Under the pieces are notes generated by a model that was not told the DNA's origin, searched no databases, and saw only the letters and a list, made by a program, of their open reading frames with translations. Below, one piece after another: positions 1 through 8,602 of a stretch of DNA of 64,000 nucleotides. Within the stretch, counting starts at the first letter, position 1. Each line of letters opens with the position of its first letter. Source of the stretch: Amphritea atlantica (GTDB lineage Bacteria; Pseudomonadota; Gammaproteobacteria; Pseudomonadales; Balneatricaceae); assembly GCF_018860855.1 (NCBI RefSeq), contig NZ_JAHKQE010000009.1:212438-276437 (forward strand), in the 5' to 3' direction. A program made the translations under genes and the position numbers.

Positions 1-398
1 ATGCCCCTATCATCCAGCGGGGATAGCAATTGTCTCCCGACACTGGGGGGATCAAAGCCTGAATAACAGCACTTCACTCTTGCTCAAAATCTGACCCACT
101 GTCCAACAATGTAGTCTAAAAGCGTCCATTTCGCCCTCATACTATCGCTAACTATCGACGAGCACCGATTCGCGCTTCTTGTTACTTTGCAATCATCACC
201 TTATATCCCACTCCCAGAAGCAGCCTATACCGATAACGCTGCTCGTAATTATTCGATACAAAAAATCACATTCAGCCTTCTTTTAACCGTCTCAATATTT
301 TGAGTGATATTTAAACAGTAGTAATCATATTGAATTTATTGAGTAAACAGATTTACCCATAATCGAGAAATCGGTAAACTGAGCGAAATTTTACTAAT
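1..398. other. Leading intergenic region without a recognisable gene
   Basis: No reading frame of convincing length or composition is present on either strand. The right part (about 240-395) is AT-rich and must carry the promoter of the exporter gene that follows, but I could not pick a confident -35/-10 pair. The first 60 bases are G/C-rich with runs of C and G and show no clean hairpin. The region may be the downstream flank of a gene outside the window. Confidence 0.5.
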
Positions 399-1286
399 AT
401 GGAATTGATTCACATGCCAATGCTTATTGCCGTCACCGTTTTGTGGGCGTTCTCTTTTAGCTTGATCGGTGTTTATCTTGCGGGGCAAGTTGATGCTTGG
501 TTTTCAGTCTTGATGCGTGTCGCGCTAGCCACACTGATTTTTTTACCATTTTTGAAACTACGGCAGATCGAGTTAAAAGTCGCGCTACAACTGATGGTGT
601 GTGGAGCATTCCAACTGGGCATCATGTATGGCTTTTATTATCAGTCCTTTCTCTACCTGTCCGTCCCAGAAGTTTTACTCTTTACCGTCATGACACCTAT
701 CTATATCACCCTACTCAATGACCTATTAGATCGCCGCTTTAACCTTGGCTTCATCATCAGTGCCTTATTAGCCGTTATCGGGGCAGTCACCATTCGTTAC
801 CAAGGACTGGATGAAGGCTTCTTAAAGGGCTTATTAATAGTACAGGGGGCTAACGTATGCTTCGCAGCGGGACAAGTGGGCTATAAACGCATTATTGCGA
901 AAGAGCGCCCAGACCTTCCACAACGTACCGTATTTGGTTGGTTCTTTATGGGTGCTCTAGCGGTGGTGATTCCTTGTTACCTGATACTTGGCAACCCAGA
1001 TAAACTTCCAACAACCACACTTCAATGGTCTATTTTAACCTATCTAGGAATCGTCGCTTCCGGCCTAGGCTATTTTGCGTGGAACAAAGGCGCAACCTTG
1101 GTTAGCGTCGGAACACTGGCGGTTGCCAATAACCTACTCATTCCCGCCGGGATCTTAGTTAACGTCCTGTTCTGGAACCGCGATGCCGATATTCTACGTC
1201 TGACCATTGGCGGCGGAATTATTCTGTTGGCACTGGTGGTCAACGATAAATTCAACCAACGTATCCAGCGAGCAAAAGCAGCATAA
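399..1286 (+). CDS. DMT-superfamily (EamA) metabolite exporter
   Basis: Predicted inner-membrane exporter of about 295 residues, the usual size for the ten-helix drug/metabolite transporter family. Hydrophobic segments run the length of the protein and fall into two halves of about 145 residues, as expected for a pair of EamA domains. The substrate cannot be told from sequence. Two starts are possible: ATG at 399, or the in-frame ATG at 414, which is preceded by GGAATTGATTCAC and so has the better ribosome-binding sequence. The gene stands alone; the next gene downstream is on the opposite strand. A second, distinct EamA gene lies at 22574. Confidence 0.85.
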   Translation: MELIHMPMLIAVTVLWAFSFSLIGVYLAGQVDAWFSVLMRVALATLIFLPFLKLRQIELKVALQLMVCGAFQLGIMYGFYYQSFLYLSVPEVLLFTVMTPIYITLLNDLLDRRFNLGFIISALLAVIGAVTIRYQGLDEGFLKGLLIVQGANVCFAAGQVGYKRIIAKERPDLPQRTVFGWFFMGALAVVIPCYLILGNPDKLPTTTLQWSILTYLGIVASGLGYFAWNKGATLVSVGTLAVANNLLIPAGILVNVLFWNRDADILRLTIGGGIILLALVVNDKFNQRIQRAKAA

Positions 1287-1508
1287 ACCGATTCTAGAGA
1301 CCGATCACAAACATCAAGCAACACCGGCCAGCGCATCAATTCATGCGCTGGCCGACCCTACAAGAATTAAGCTAACACGATATAACTTAATCAGAATGAC
1401 TAAGCGACTTTTACTGTTTCAGGCATAGGTTGCCCAGTCACATACGAACAGACGTCAAAGAAGCCGTTGGCAAGTGCCGCACTGAAGAGCAACAGGCTCT
1501 ACTCGGGA

Positions 1509-2246
1509 TCATGCGGACTTTGATAAAACAATGATAACCGCCACTAAAATACCGCCAGCTAAGGCAACAACGCTATATTTTTTGTGTTCCTCTTCTGCTT
1601 TTGGTAACAGATGCGTTGCCCCCACATAGATAAGAGCCCCCGCCGATAAGGCGAGTAGATCACCGAGTATAGTCTGATTAATACCACTGATAAGTGGATA
1701 TGAAACCAGCATACCCAGAGGTGTAGTGAACGCGGCCGCAAACAAAGAAAGTATCATCGCTTTTCGATCACTGAACCCACCCCGCCTCAAAAGTAGATAA
1801 GTGATTATCCCTTCTGGAAACTCATGTAAAACCATCCCGGTCGTTGCCAGAAAGCCGGTAAAGACACTCACCGAAAAAGAGATCGAGTAAATAAACCCAT
1901 CAATAAAGGAGTGAAAACCGATCCCCATCATAGGAACAATACCAATACCATATTGTTCTTTTTCAGGGTTTCGTTGACAGACAAAAGCGGTGAGATAACG
2001 GTTGAACAGATGCAATCCAAAATATCCAATCAGCAGATAAATTGCACTGTTAGGGTTCATAGATAAAGCTTTAGGAATAATATGAAGAAATGAGGCGGAG
2101 ATCAGTACACCCGCGGCAAAGCACATAAAATAGGTGGTATTACGCTGCCCCCAATCAACATATTTACGTATGGTATAGATACCAACTGAGGTCACTACCG
2201 CCGCCAGCGAACTCGTGGCAAATGCCGTCCAAAATGTATTATCCAT
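1509..2246 (-). CDS. ZIP-family divalent metal transporter
   Basis: Predicted inner-membrane importer of zinc, iron or manganese, 245 residues with about eight hydrophobic segments. The fourth segment contains HSFIDG and the fifth contains HEFPEG; these paired His/Glu motifs form the intramembrane metal site of the ZIP family. The ATG at 2246 lies ten bases after the stop of the upstream ferritin-like gene and is preceded by an AGGTG ribosome-binding sequence, so the two are probably co-transcribed. Which metal is moved cannot be read from the sequence. The pairing with a ferritin-like protein suggests iron, but this is inference. Confidence 0.88.
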   Translation of the reverse strand: MDNTFWTAFATSSLAAVVTSVGIYTIRKYVDWGQRNTTYFMCFAAGVLISASFLHIIPKALSMNPNSAIYLLIGYFGLHLFNRYLTAFVCQRNPEKEQYGIGIVPMMGIGFHSFIDGFIYSISFSVSVFTGFLATTGMVLHEFPEGIITYLLLRRGGFSDRKAMILSLFAAAFTTPLGMLVSYPLISGINQTILGDLLALSAGALIYVGATHLLPKAEEEHKKYSVVALAGGILVAVIIVLSKSA

Positions 2247-2256
2247 CTAAATACAC

Positions 2257-2718
2257 CTATTTAAAGCACTGACCTCTTCGACGGCGTTGCCCTCGACCGT
2301 TTCCTTGTCCTTCCGATTCACCTCTCTCAACACAGCGCTGAAAGGCTGGCAGGTGATTCTCCTTTGATGCACGCTGCAATTGCTTTAAAACAGCTTGGAC
2401 ATCAGGATAATCGATTGTTGCAGCCAGCAGTCGCTCATACATCTCGGCGTTTTCAATTTCATCTTTAACACCCAAGGCGCATGCTTCAGGAATCGATGCG
2501 GGAGTTTCGATACGTGTTGCCCAGTCATCCTCTGGTACAGCAATATTGTATTTAGCAAACAACGGTAACAAAGCCTCAACATGCCGACCTCCAGCTTCGA
2601 CAATATTACTGAATGGCCGTATTTCACCAAATTGATTAATGACGGCACGATATGTCGCACGCGCTTTATATTCATCATTAATCGCTTCTATCAATGCATT
2701 TTCCAACTCTTCTGACAT
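2257..2718 (-). CDS. DUF2202-type ferritin-like protein
   Basis: A 153-residue four-helix ferritin-like protein. Glu and His residues fall at intervals typical of a di-metal site (EAINDEYKARATY near the start, EAGGRHVEALLP around residue 41, KDEIENAEMYERLL in the third helix, SKENHLPAFQRC in the fourth). This matches the DUF2202 group of ferritin-like proteins. The C-terminus is an unusual Gly/Arg tail (GRGQRRRRGQ). The ATG at 2718 has AAGGGTAG upstream. It precedes the ZIP transporter by ten bases, so the two likely act together in metal handling. The enzymatic or storage role is unknown. Confidence 0.75.
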   Translation of the reverse strand: MSEELENALIEAINDEYKARATYRAVINQFGEIRPFSNIVEAGGRHVEALLPLFAKYNIAVPEDDWATRIETPASIPEACALGVKDEIENAEMYERLLAATIDYPDVQAVLKQLQRASKENHLPAFQRCVERGESEGQGNGRGQRRRRGQCFK

Positions 2719-2952
2719 CGTATCTACCCTTTGTCAAATCCATGTTAAATAACACTCAGCGCCACAGTAACCATCAGCCCTGCTGATTGAAATACAAACT
2801 ATATTAGATTTTTAGAATATACCTATTGATGATAAAAACAAGTTCGATAAAACTTCCCAGTCAAGGACTGGCACAGTTCAATGACCATGTCATTAATCAG
2901 CGTATCGTCATTTAAAGCGATGCCTGCCCTTTTTGTAGCATGTTCATAATGA

Positions 2953-3582
2953 TTATTGCCTGATCATGCGAGGCCGCCAGAAACAGTACGAAGCGGCAAT
3001 CACCGCACCTATGCTCGCTAACAACATATCTTTTTGCGCATCCCAAGTGTCGCCTTGAATACCTAAATAGGATACGCCCAGATCACCACCAAAATAGACA
3101 GCCGCACCCCACTCCACAACTTCATACAGCATCGACGTAGACATCACCATGAGCACCGCCACAAAATAAGCCAGCCCACGTTTCACCTCGACAACCTTCA
3201 TAACAACTTCTCGAATGGGGTAAACCAATAAGAAGCCATATAAAAAATACACCAGCCGATCAAACTGATTTCGCTGCCAATGCATTAAGTCATTTAAAGA
3301 ACCGCCGGTGAGCGTAAACACCCATTGCTCATAGGGCACTTCGGCATAGGTGTAATGGGAGCCTAATGTATGTAGGGAAAGAAACAAAAAAATCAGCAGA
3401 TAGGATGTTTTGCTCAATGGCATGCGTCGATAGGTGGCGATTAAACAGAGTAAGGTGATTCCGGTGAGGATATTTTCCAATACCCAGTCATCACGATACA
3501 GAGGATTTATCGCTAGCGCTGTCCAAATAACAGTAAACAGCAGCAACAAAAGGGTGACATAGCGTTGATTTGATAGAGTCAT
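2953..3582 (-). CDS. DUF2238 (YjdF-type) membrane protein
   Basis: A 209-residue polytopic membrane protein with about six hydrophobic segments. The conserved pattern FDRLVYFLYGFLL, then YEVVEWGAA, then GDTWDAQKDM marks the DUF2238 family (E. coli YjdF type). The molecular function of this family is not established. The conserved Glu/Asp and the DAQKDM motif sit near the membrane ends of helices. It is transcribed alone, about 230 bases downstream of the start of the ferritin-like gene. An ATG start at 3582 gives the family's usual length. Confidence 0.82.
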   Translation of the reverse strand: MTLSNQRYVTLLLLLFTVIWTALAINPLYRDDWVLENILTGITLLCLIATYRRMPLSKTSYLLIFLFLSLHTLGSHYTYAEVPYEQWVFTLTGGSLNDLMHWQRNQFDRLVYFLYGFLLVYPIREVVMKVVEVKRGLAYFVAVLMVMSTSMLYEVVEWGAAVYFGGDLGVSYLGIQGDTWDAQKDMLLASIGAVIAASYCFWRPRMIRQ

Positions 3583-3710
3583 TGTTCTCTCTTAGTTCTC
3601 GAAACTGAAATAACTGCCGTTATGACCGTACTACCGCCCGTTTGTTTACACCCTATCGTCATTAATGATCCGCTTTGAACGGGGCTATTGGAAATAGTCA
3701 CCTCAAAATC

Positions 3711-4363
3711 ATGAACAATTCACCAATTGCACTGATCGTTGACGGCTCTAGCGGCATGGGCTTATCGACCGCCAAACAGCTCGTGGCACAAGGCATTAGC
3801 ACTATCATACTCGGTAACAATAACGATAAACTAGACGCTGCCAAAAGCTTGCAACAGAGAATGCGAGGGTAGACACCCTTCAAGCCAACCTTTATGTACA
3901 ACAGGATGTTGATACGGTTATCGCGTTCCTGAATACGCAACAGCGACATATTAAATACTTTGTGAATGCGGCGGGATATTTCAACCCTAAACCCTTTATG
4001 GATCACCAAGTCGATGACCATGACGCTTATGCCCTGATGAACCGATCAGCGTTTTTTATCAGCCAAGCAGTTGCACAGAACATGATCAAACACACCGGGG
4101 CTCTATCGTACATTTTGGGTCGATGTGGGCGAAGCAGGCCATTAAAGCAACACCCTCGTCGGCATACTCGATGGCTAAAGCAGGCCTGCACTCCCTCACT
4201 CAGCATATGGCGATGGAATTAGCAGAGCACAATATTCGCGGTAATGCGGTTTCACCGGCGGTTGTCAAAACGCCTATTGATGAAACCTTTATTGACCCTG
4301 CCGAGCTGGATGACCGGTGCTATTTGGGATGTGGATGGCGATGTCATCGCCGGCAGAAATTAA
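3711..4363 (+). pseudogene. Decayed short-chain dehydrogenase/reductase (SDR)
   Basis: Three consecutive reading frames together spell one SDR protein. Frame one (from ATG 3711) has the Rossmann region with DGSSGMG, where the family expects a TGxxxGxG motif. The frame shifts near 3865 and continues with VNAAGYFNP (the NAG motif). It shifts again near 4097 to give HFGSMWAKQA and the catalytic YSMAK. After the text DPAELDD near 4308 about 30 residues are missing. A third frame then resumes with AIWDVDGDVIAGRN and stops at 4363, the usual C-terminus of this SDR subgroup. Two frameshifts plus an internal deletion mean the gene is not functional. The intact cupin gene starts 25 bases downstream. 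Confidence 0.85.
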
Positions 4364-4388
4364 ATCGGCAACTAAACAGGAGCTCTCT

Positions 4389-5057
4389 ATGACGACTCGC
4401 ATAAACGCTAAGTTTGAACAACGGGTTGTGATTCGACCTGATGATTATCAATGGGTCAAATCCCCAATGCCCGGTGTCGAGCGGATGATGTTAGACCGCA
4501 TTGGTGATGAGGTGGCTCGCGCTACATCTATTGTCAGGTATGTACCATTTAGCGAGTTTTCAGCCCACCTTCATACGGGAGGAGAAGAGTTTTTTGTCTT
4601 AGACGGTGTTTTCGCCGATGAGCACCAAACCTATCCGCAAGGCAGCTATGTTCGCAATCCTATCGGCACATCCCATACACCCAAAATAGGCAAAGAAGGT
4701 GCGGTTATTTTTGTCAAACTGCACCAGTTCGAACAGGCTGATAATGTTCAGAAAGTGATTCTTACCACCACACAACCTTGGCGACAAGGGCTTGTCGATG
4801 GGCTCAGGGTCATGCCTTTACATGAATTTGAAGGTGAGCATGTTGCTTTAGTGAAGTGGGCGCCAAATACACAATTCAACAGCCATCAACATTGGGGAGG
4901 TGAAGAGATTTTCGTCTTAGAGGGGACCGTCCATGACGAGCACGGTGCTTATCCTAAAGGCTCTTGGTTACGAAGCCCACATCTGAGCCGTCATAACCCC
5001 TTTACCAAAGAAGATGGTGCGTTAATTTATGTCAAAACGGGCCATTTATTGCAATAA
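4389..5057 (+). CDS. Double-cupin (ChrR-like) protein
   Basis: A 222-residue protein made of two similar cupin halves. Each half contains the metal-binding block: HLHTGGEEFFVLDGVF near residue 60 and HQHWGGEEIFVLEGTV near residue 165. Each is followed by a Gly-Ser-(Tyr/Trp)-(Val/Leu)-R turn. This resembles the C-terminal cupin of ChrR-type anti-sigma factors, but the zinc-binding anti-sigma N-terminal domain is absent, so an anti-sigma role is unlikely. The reading frame extends upstream to 4317, but ATG 4389 is preceded by an AGGAG ribosome-binding sequence and avoids overlap with the SDR pseudogene. Substrate unknown; a dioxygenase- or isomerase-like metal enzyme is possible. Confidence 0.8.
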   Translation: MTTRINAKFEQRVVIRPDDYQWVKSPMPGVERMMLDRIGDEVARATSIVRYVPFSEFSAHLHTGGEEFFVLDGVFADEHQTYPQGSYVRNPIGTSHTPKIGKEGAVIFVKLHQFEQADNVQKVILTTTQPWRQGLVDGLRVMPLHEFEGEHVALVKWAPNTQFNSHQHWGGEEIFVLEGTVHDEHGAYPKGSWLRSPHLSRHNPFTKEDGALIYVKTGHLLQ

Positions 5058-5251
5058 CTCACTCTCCATCAAGATAGTGGATCAGCGGTAAGTGACGGAG
5101 CACATTATTCTCCTTAAACGATAAGCTTGGTATGACTAAGTGAGGTAAAACGCAGCGTTATTCCAGAGCCATCGGAGCACGGCCACAGGCTCAGCAACGG
5201 GGTTGAGTGCGCCAGATAGATGGCTAGTTTTGCGAATCCCAGCGCCGACAC

Positions 5252-5470
5252 TCACTCTTTTTGATTTCGACGCTGCCACTCTAATGCAACCTCTCCCATC
5301 GTTTTCGGCTTGCCATCTTTTATCCAAGCCATAAAGGCACGGTTAAAGGTAAAACGAGCCCCGCACATGCTTTGCAAAAAGCGACGTACGTTTTGAGTAT
5401 TTTTGTATGTTTTAGTGACCGGGGTTGCCGCCGTAATTTCATCGCGATGCCAATCAAAATCATTCATCAA
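5252..5470 (-). CDS. Small DUF6434-type protein
   Basis: A 72-residue basic protein with the motif FDWHRDEIT at the start, KTYKNTQNVRRF in the middle and MAWIKDGKPKTMGE near the end. I recognise this pattern as the DUF6434 family, also found as a domain next to SAP-like modules. No function is established. Two consecutive ATG codons (5470 and 5467) could each be the start. It stands alone between convergent and co-directional genes with about 190-270 bases of flanking non-coding DNA. Confidence 0.72.
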   Translation of the reverse strand: MMNDFDWHRDEITAATPVTKTYKNTQNVRRFLQSMCGARFTFNRAFMAWIKDGKPKTMGEVALEWQRRNQKE

Positions 5471-5658
5471 CAGACTCTCTTTTTAACGCCGCAGCCATAG
5501 GAACCCAAAGATATTGTCGCTACAACATTAGTTGAAACAATGAGCAAACCCAAGCGATTTAAACACAGCATTAACCCCAGCTAGAACCGATACCTACGAT
5601 CCCTCGGATGTTTTTATTTGTTGAAAATGAATTAAGAAAACACAATAAATTACGGTTA

Positions 5659-5693
5659 TTAAAAAGAAACTGCCGAAACATAACGTCCGGCAG
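5659..5693 (-). terminator. Rho-independent terminator after hpaF
   Basis: On the minus strand a CTGCCG/CGGCAG stem (5670-5693, 12-base loop) is followed by a T-rich run. It lies about 45 bases past the hpaF stop and probably ends the hpa operon. Confidence 0.65.
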
Positions 5694-5703
5694 ATTGGCT
5701 TAT

Positions 5704-5731
5704 GATACTTTCACGAGGATACTTTCACGAG
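5704..5731. repeat. Perfect 14-bp tandem duplication
   Basis: The unit GATACTTTCACGAG occurs twice head-to-tail (5704-5717 and 5718-5731), immediately 3' of the hpaF stop codon. It looks like a slippage duplication between the gene end and its terminator. Confidence 0.9.
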
Positions 5732-5737
5732 GCCAGC

Positions 5738-6127
5738 TTAAGCCTTGTCAGCTAGTTTTTTATGGATATTGTTCATCCGATAGTTGCGCTCGGGGTGCAG
5801 CTCAATCATTTCAAAACCAACGCTCATCCAACGGCGATCAAAGATCGGTTTTAGGCTGGCGCTGAATGTTTCAAAGATGGTGTCTGAGGCCGCTTTAAGC
5901 ACTTCAGGGCTGCGACCAGAACCGACTTTAGCGGTTAGATGTACAAAGGTGTTCTCGGGATCACCCTCGCCTACGCGGAAAAATTCACAGCGAACGGCAC
6001 GGGTACGGATACCGCCGATAGGGAAGACGCCAGTGGCGATGGCGGTTTCGTTGAGCTTTTCAAATAGGGCTGGAATATCTAGATCATCGTCTAGATTAGC
6101 TGAGTATTCCATAATGAAATGTGGCAT
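5738..6127 (-). CDS. hpaF: 5-carboxymethyl-2-hydroxymuconate delta-isomerase
   Basis: Isomerises 5-carboxymethyl-2-hydroxymuconate to 2-oxo-hept-3-ene-1,7-dioate in the lower homoprotocatechuate pathway. The 129-residue length is normal for HpaF (CHMI). The N-terminus is MPHFIMEYSANL; after Met removal Pro-1 is the catalytic base typical of the tautomerase fold. The ending MNNIHKKLADKA is also family-like. It is the last gene of the hpa operon, separated from hpaE by 143 bases that contain a terminator-like hairpin. Its expression may therefore be reduced or partly separate from the genes upstream. Confidence 0.93.
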   Translation of the reverse strand: MPHFIMEYSANLDDDLDIPALFEKLNETAIATGVFPIGGIRTRAVRCEFFRVGEGDPENTFVHLTAKVGSGRSPEVLKAASDTIFETFSASLKPIFDRRWMSVGFEMIELHPERNYRMNNIHKKLADKA

Positions 6128-6204
6128 AACTAACTCCGATTAATGTGTCCGTTTTTACTTCACGCTAGGGTCAACATCACCCAGCATCGTGCTATCTAAA
6201 GACG

Positions 6205-6238
6205 GAAAAAGCTGGCAAAGAGATGCTCGATGCCAGCT
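6205..6238 (-). terminator. Terminator-like hairpin between hpaE and hpaF
   Basis: A perfect 8-bp inverted repeat (AGCTGGCA/TGCCAGCT, arms 6210-6217 and 6231-6238, 13-base loop) is followed on the minus strand by TTTTCC. It sits about 30 bases after the hpaE stop and may attenuate transcription into hpaF. Confidence 0.6.
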
Positions 6239-6270
6239 GTCGATAGGTGATGCGTAAACTCGCTGCTTAA

Positions 6271-7791
6271 TTAGCGACCGAGTACCGGCACCTTATGGGT
6301 GTCATGGGCGATACAGACGTTTTTGGTTTCCATATAGAAATCAAAGCTCCAATCACCACCGTCACGGCCGATACCGGACATTTTCATGCCACCAAATGGG
6401 GATGGCAGGTTACGGTTGTTTTCAGAGTTAACCCACAGCATACCCGCTTCAACCGCGTGAGCCATGCGCATTGCACGACCGGTATTGCTAGTCCAGATAT
6501 AACCAGCCAGACCGTAAACGGTTTCGTTAGCCAGTTGAATCGCTTCTTCTTCGGTTTCGAATTCGATAGCGGTCAGCACTGGGCCAAAGATCTCTTCTTG
6601 AGCGATCCGCATGGTGTTTTTTGCATCGACAAACAGGGTTGGTGTCACGAAGTTACCAGGGCCCATCTCATCACGCAGTGATTTACCACCCACAGCAATC
6701 GTAGCGCCATCCTGCTTAGCGATCTCAAAGTAGCTGGTCACTTTATCGTAGTGACCGGTATGTACCAGCGGGCCAACTTCGGTTTCAGGGTCCAGTGGAT
6801 GACCAACTTTAATATTGGCAACCCGTGCTTTCAGAGCCTCAAGGAACTTATCCTTGATGCCGCTTTGAATTAACAGGCGGCTAGAGCTAGTGCAACGCTG
6901 ACCATTGAGGCTGTAGATCATGAATACAGTTGCATCAAGGGCCCGTTCAAAGTCTGCATCATCAAACACGATCACTGGGTTTTTACCACCCAGTTCAAGG
7001 TGTAAGCGCTTCAGCGTTTGTGCTGTTTGTGCCTGAATCATTTTACCGGTGGCAGAGTCACCGACCAACGCCACTGCTTTAATCGCAGGGTGTTCTGTCA
7101 ACGCTTTACCGGCAACGGCACCAAAACCGTTAACCATGTTCCAAACACCTTTCGGTAAACCGGCGGCATCGGCACATTCCGCCAGAATGGAGGCGGTCAG
7201 CGGGCTCAGTTCAGCAGGCTTATGTACCACGGTACAACCGGATGCCAGTGCTGGCGCGATTTTCCAAGTAGACAGCATGAACGGCGTATTCCACGGCGTG
7301 ATGACTGCAACAGGGCCGAGCGGGCTACGCACGGTGAAGTTGGTGTGTTCTGCTTGATGCAGCGACAGACCATTACGTGCTTCTGGTGCTTGGTCAGCAA
7401 AGAAACGGAAGTTAGCCGCACCACGAACCGCCGCCTGACGCATAAAGCGTAGCGCCTGACCACAGTCCATTGATTCAACCATGGCGATCTCTTCAGCGCG
7501 CTTTTCTAGCTCATCACCTAAACGATGCAGAATTTTACGACGCTCGGCACCCGGTGTTGCCGCCCAGCCAGCAGCAGCGGCAGCCGCTGCTTCACAGGCA
7601 GCATTCACATCTTCAACAGATGCGGCAGCGACTTTACCCAGATAGCTCTGATCAAACGGTGTGGTGTTGTCGAAGGTTTCACCGCTACCCAGCGTCCATT
7701 CACCGTTGATAAAATGACCTAGCGTGTTCTCTTTAAAACGTGCCAGATAGCCTTCAGCTTTGCCAATATTTTCTTGTAGTTGTGCACTCAT
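6271..7791 (-). CDS. hpaE: 5-carboxymethyl-2-hydroxymuconate semialdehyde dehydrogenase
   Basis: NAD-dependent oxidation of 5-carboxymethyl-2-hydroxymuconic semialdehyde, the step after extradiol ring cleavage of homoprotocatechuate. The 506-residue protein has the full aldehyde-dehydrogenase fold: ITPWNTPFM, the catalytic Glu in LELGGKNPV, the catalytic Cys in NGQRCTSSS, and the EEIFGPVLT motif. Length and operon position match HpaE. It starts 11 bases after the hpaG2 stop. The protein should be cytosolic. The assignment to HpaE rather than another ALDH rests on operon context as well as sequence. Confidence 0.93.
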   Translation of the reverse strand: MSAQLQENIGKAEGYLARFKENTLGHFINGEWTLGSGETFDNTTPFDQSYLGKVAAASVEDVNAACEAAAAAAAGWAATPGAERRKILHRLGDELEKRAEEIAMVESMDCGQALRFMRQAAVRGAANFRFFADQAPEARNGLSLHQAEHTNFTVRSPLGPVAVITPWNTPFMLSTWKIAPALASGCTVVHKPAELSPLTASILAECADAAGLPKGVWNMVNGFGAVAGKALTEHPAIKAVALVGDSATGKMIQAQTAQTLKRLHLELGGKNPVIVFDDADFERALDATVFMIYSLNGQRCTSSSRLLIQSGIKDKFLEALKARVANIKVGHPLDPETEVGPLVHTGHYDKVTSYFEIAKQDGATIAVGGKSLRDEMGPGNFVTPTLFVDAKNTMRIAQEEIFGPVLTAIEFETEEEAIQLANETVYGLAGYIWTSNTGRAMRMAHAVEAGMLWVNSENNRNLPSPFGGMKMSGIGRDGGDWSFDFYMETKNVCIAHDTHKVPVLGR

Positions 7792-7802
7792 CTATCTATA
7801 CC

Positions 7803-8588
7803 TCAATACTTGTCGCCGTAGAACGCTTGCTCTGAAACGATGTTCGTTACCAAAGCCCCTACTTTCTCAATTTCACATACAACGGTATCGCCAGGCTGCA
7901 TATCTTTCAGGCCTTTTGGCGTGCCAGTCGCAATCATATCCCCTGGTTTTAGGGTCATGATTTTACTTAAATATTCCACGAGGAAAGGCACATCAAAAAT
8001 GATGTCGGCGGTGGTGCCCTCCTGAGTCAACTCACCATTTACATGGGTGGTCAGTTTCAGGTTGCTAATATCACCTACATCATCTTTGTCGATCAACCAT
8101 GGGCCGATTGGGCAAAGTGAATCGCGGCTCTTAACTCGCAGGTTCGGACGGTAGTAGTTTTCCAAATAATCACGGATGGCGAAGTCGTTACACACGGTGT
8201 AACCGGCAATGTAATCCATCGCTTCTTCACGCGGGATATTTTTACCCTCTTTACCGATCACGGCCACCAGCTCACACTCATAGTGCTGGAACTTGATGTT
8301 GTCGGGACGGTAAGCGTTTTGTTTGTGACCGGTGAGCGTATTGGCCCCTTTCAGGAAGACCAGCGGCTCTTTCGGTGGCTCAAAGGCCAACTCAGCGGCG
8401 TGATCCGCATAGTTAAGACCCAAAGCAAAAATAGTGCCCGGCTCTTTGATCGGTGATAACCAAGTAACATCGGCTTCATTGATGAGCTGACCATCTGTTT
8501 TTGATTTCAACAGACCGGTTTCAGCAAAAGAGTCTTCAACCGTTACATCTAGCTCGGAGCCATTAAAAAGTACGCGTGCGTGTTTCAT
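7803..8588 (-). CDS. hpaG2: HpaG C-terminal-type subunit, isomerase/decarboxylase
   Basis: One of two fumarylacetoacetase-fold proteins that together correspond to the fused HpaG of E. coli. It acts on 5-oxopent-3-ene-1,2,5-tricarboxylate and 2-hydroxyhepta-2,4-diene-1,7-dioate. The 261-residue protein shows the FAH-fold signature FALGLNYADHAAE, the metal-binding Glu pair in YECELVAVIG, and GDMIATGTPKGL near the end. It lies 14 bases after hpaG1. Which of the two activities resides in each subunit follows family convention and is not read from the sequence. Confidence 0.92.
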   Translation of the reverse strand: MKHARVLFNGSELDVTVEDSFAETGLLKSKTDGQLINEADVTWLSPIKEPGTIFALGLNYADHAAELAFEPPKEPLVFLKGANTLTGHKQNAYRPDNIKFQHYECELVAVIGKEGKNIPREEAMDYIAGYTVCNDFAIRDYLENYYRPNLRVKSRDSLCPIGPWLIDKDDVGDISNLKLTTHVNGELTQEGTTADIIFDVPFLVEYLSKIMTLKPGDMIATGTPKGLKDMQPGDTVVCEIEKVGALVTNIVSEQAFYGDKY

Positions 8589-8602
8589 TTCGAATGATCC
8601 CC

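Noticed and set aside
4389..5057. ChrR-type anti-sigma factor
   Set aside because: Only the cupin part is present, duplicated; there is no zinc-binding anti-sigma domain and no adjacent ECF sigma factor.
5136..5327. Minus-strand frame of 63 codons next to the DUF6434 gene
   Set aside because: Overlaps the conserved 3' end of the DUF6434 gene in another frame and resembles nothing known.
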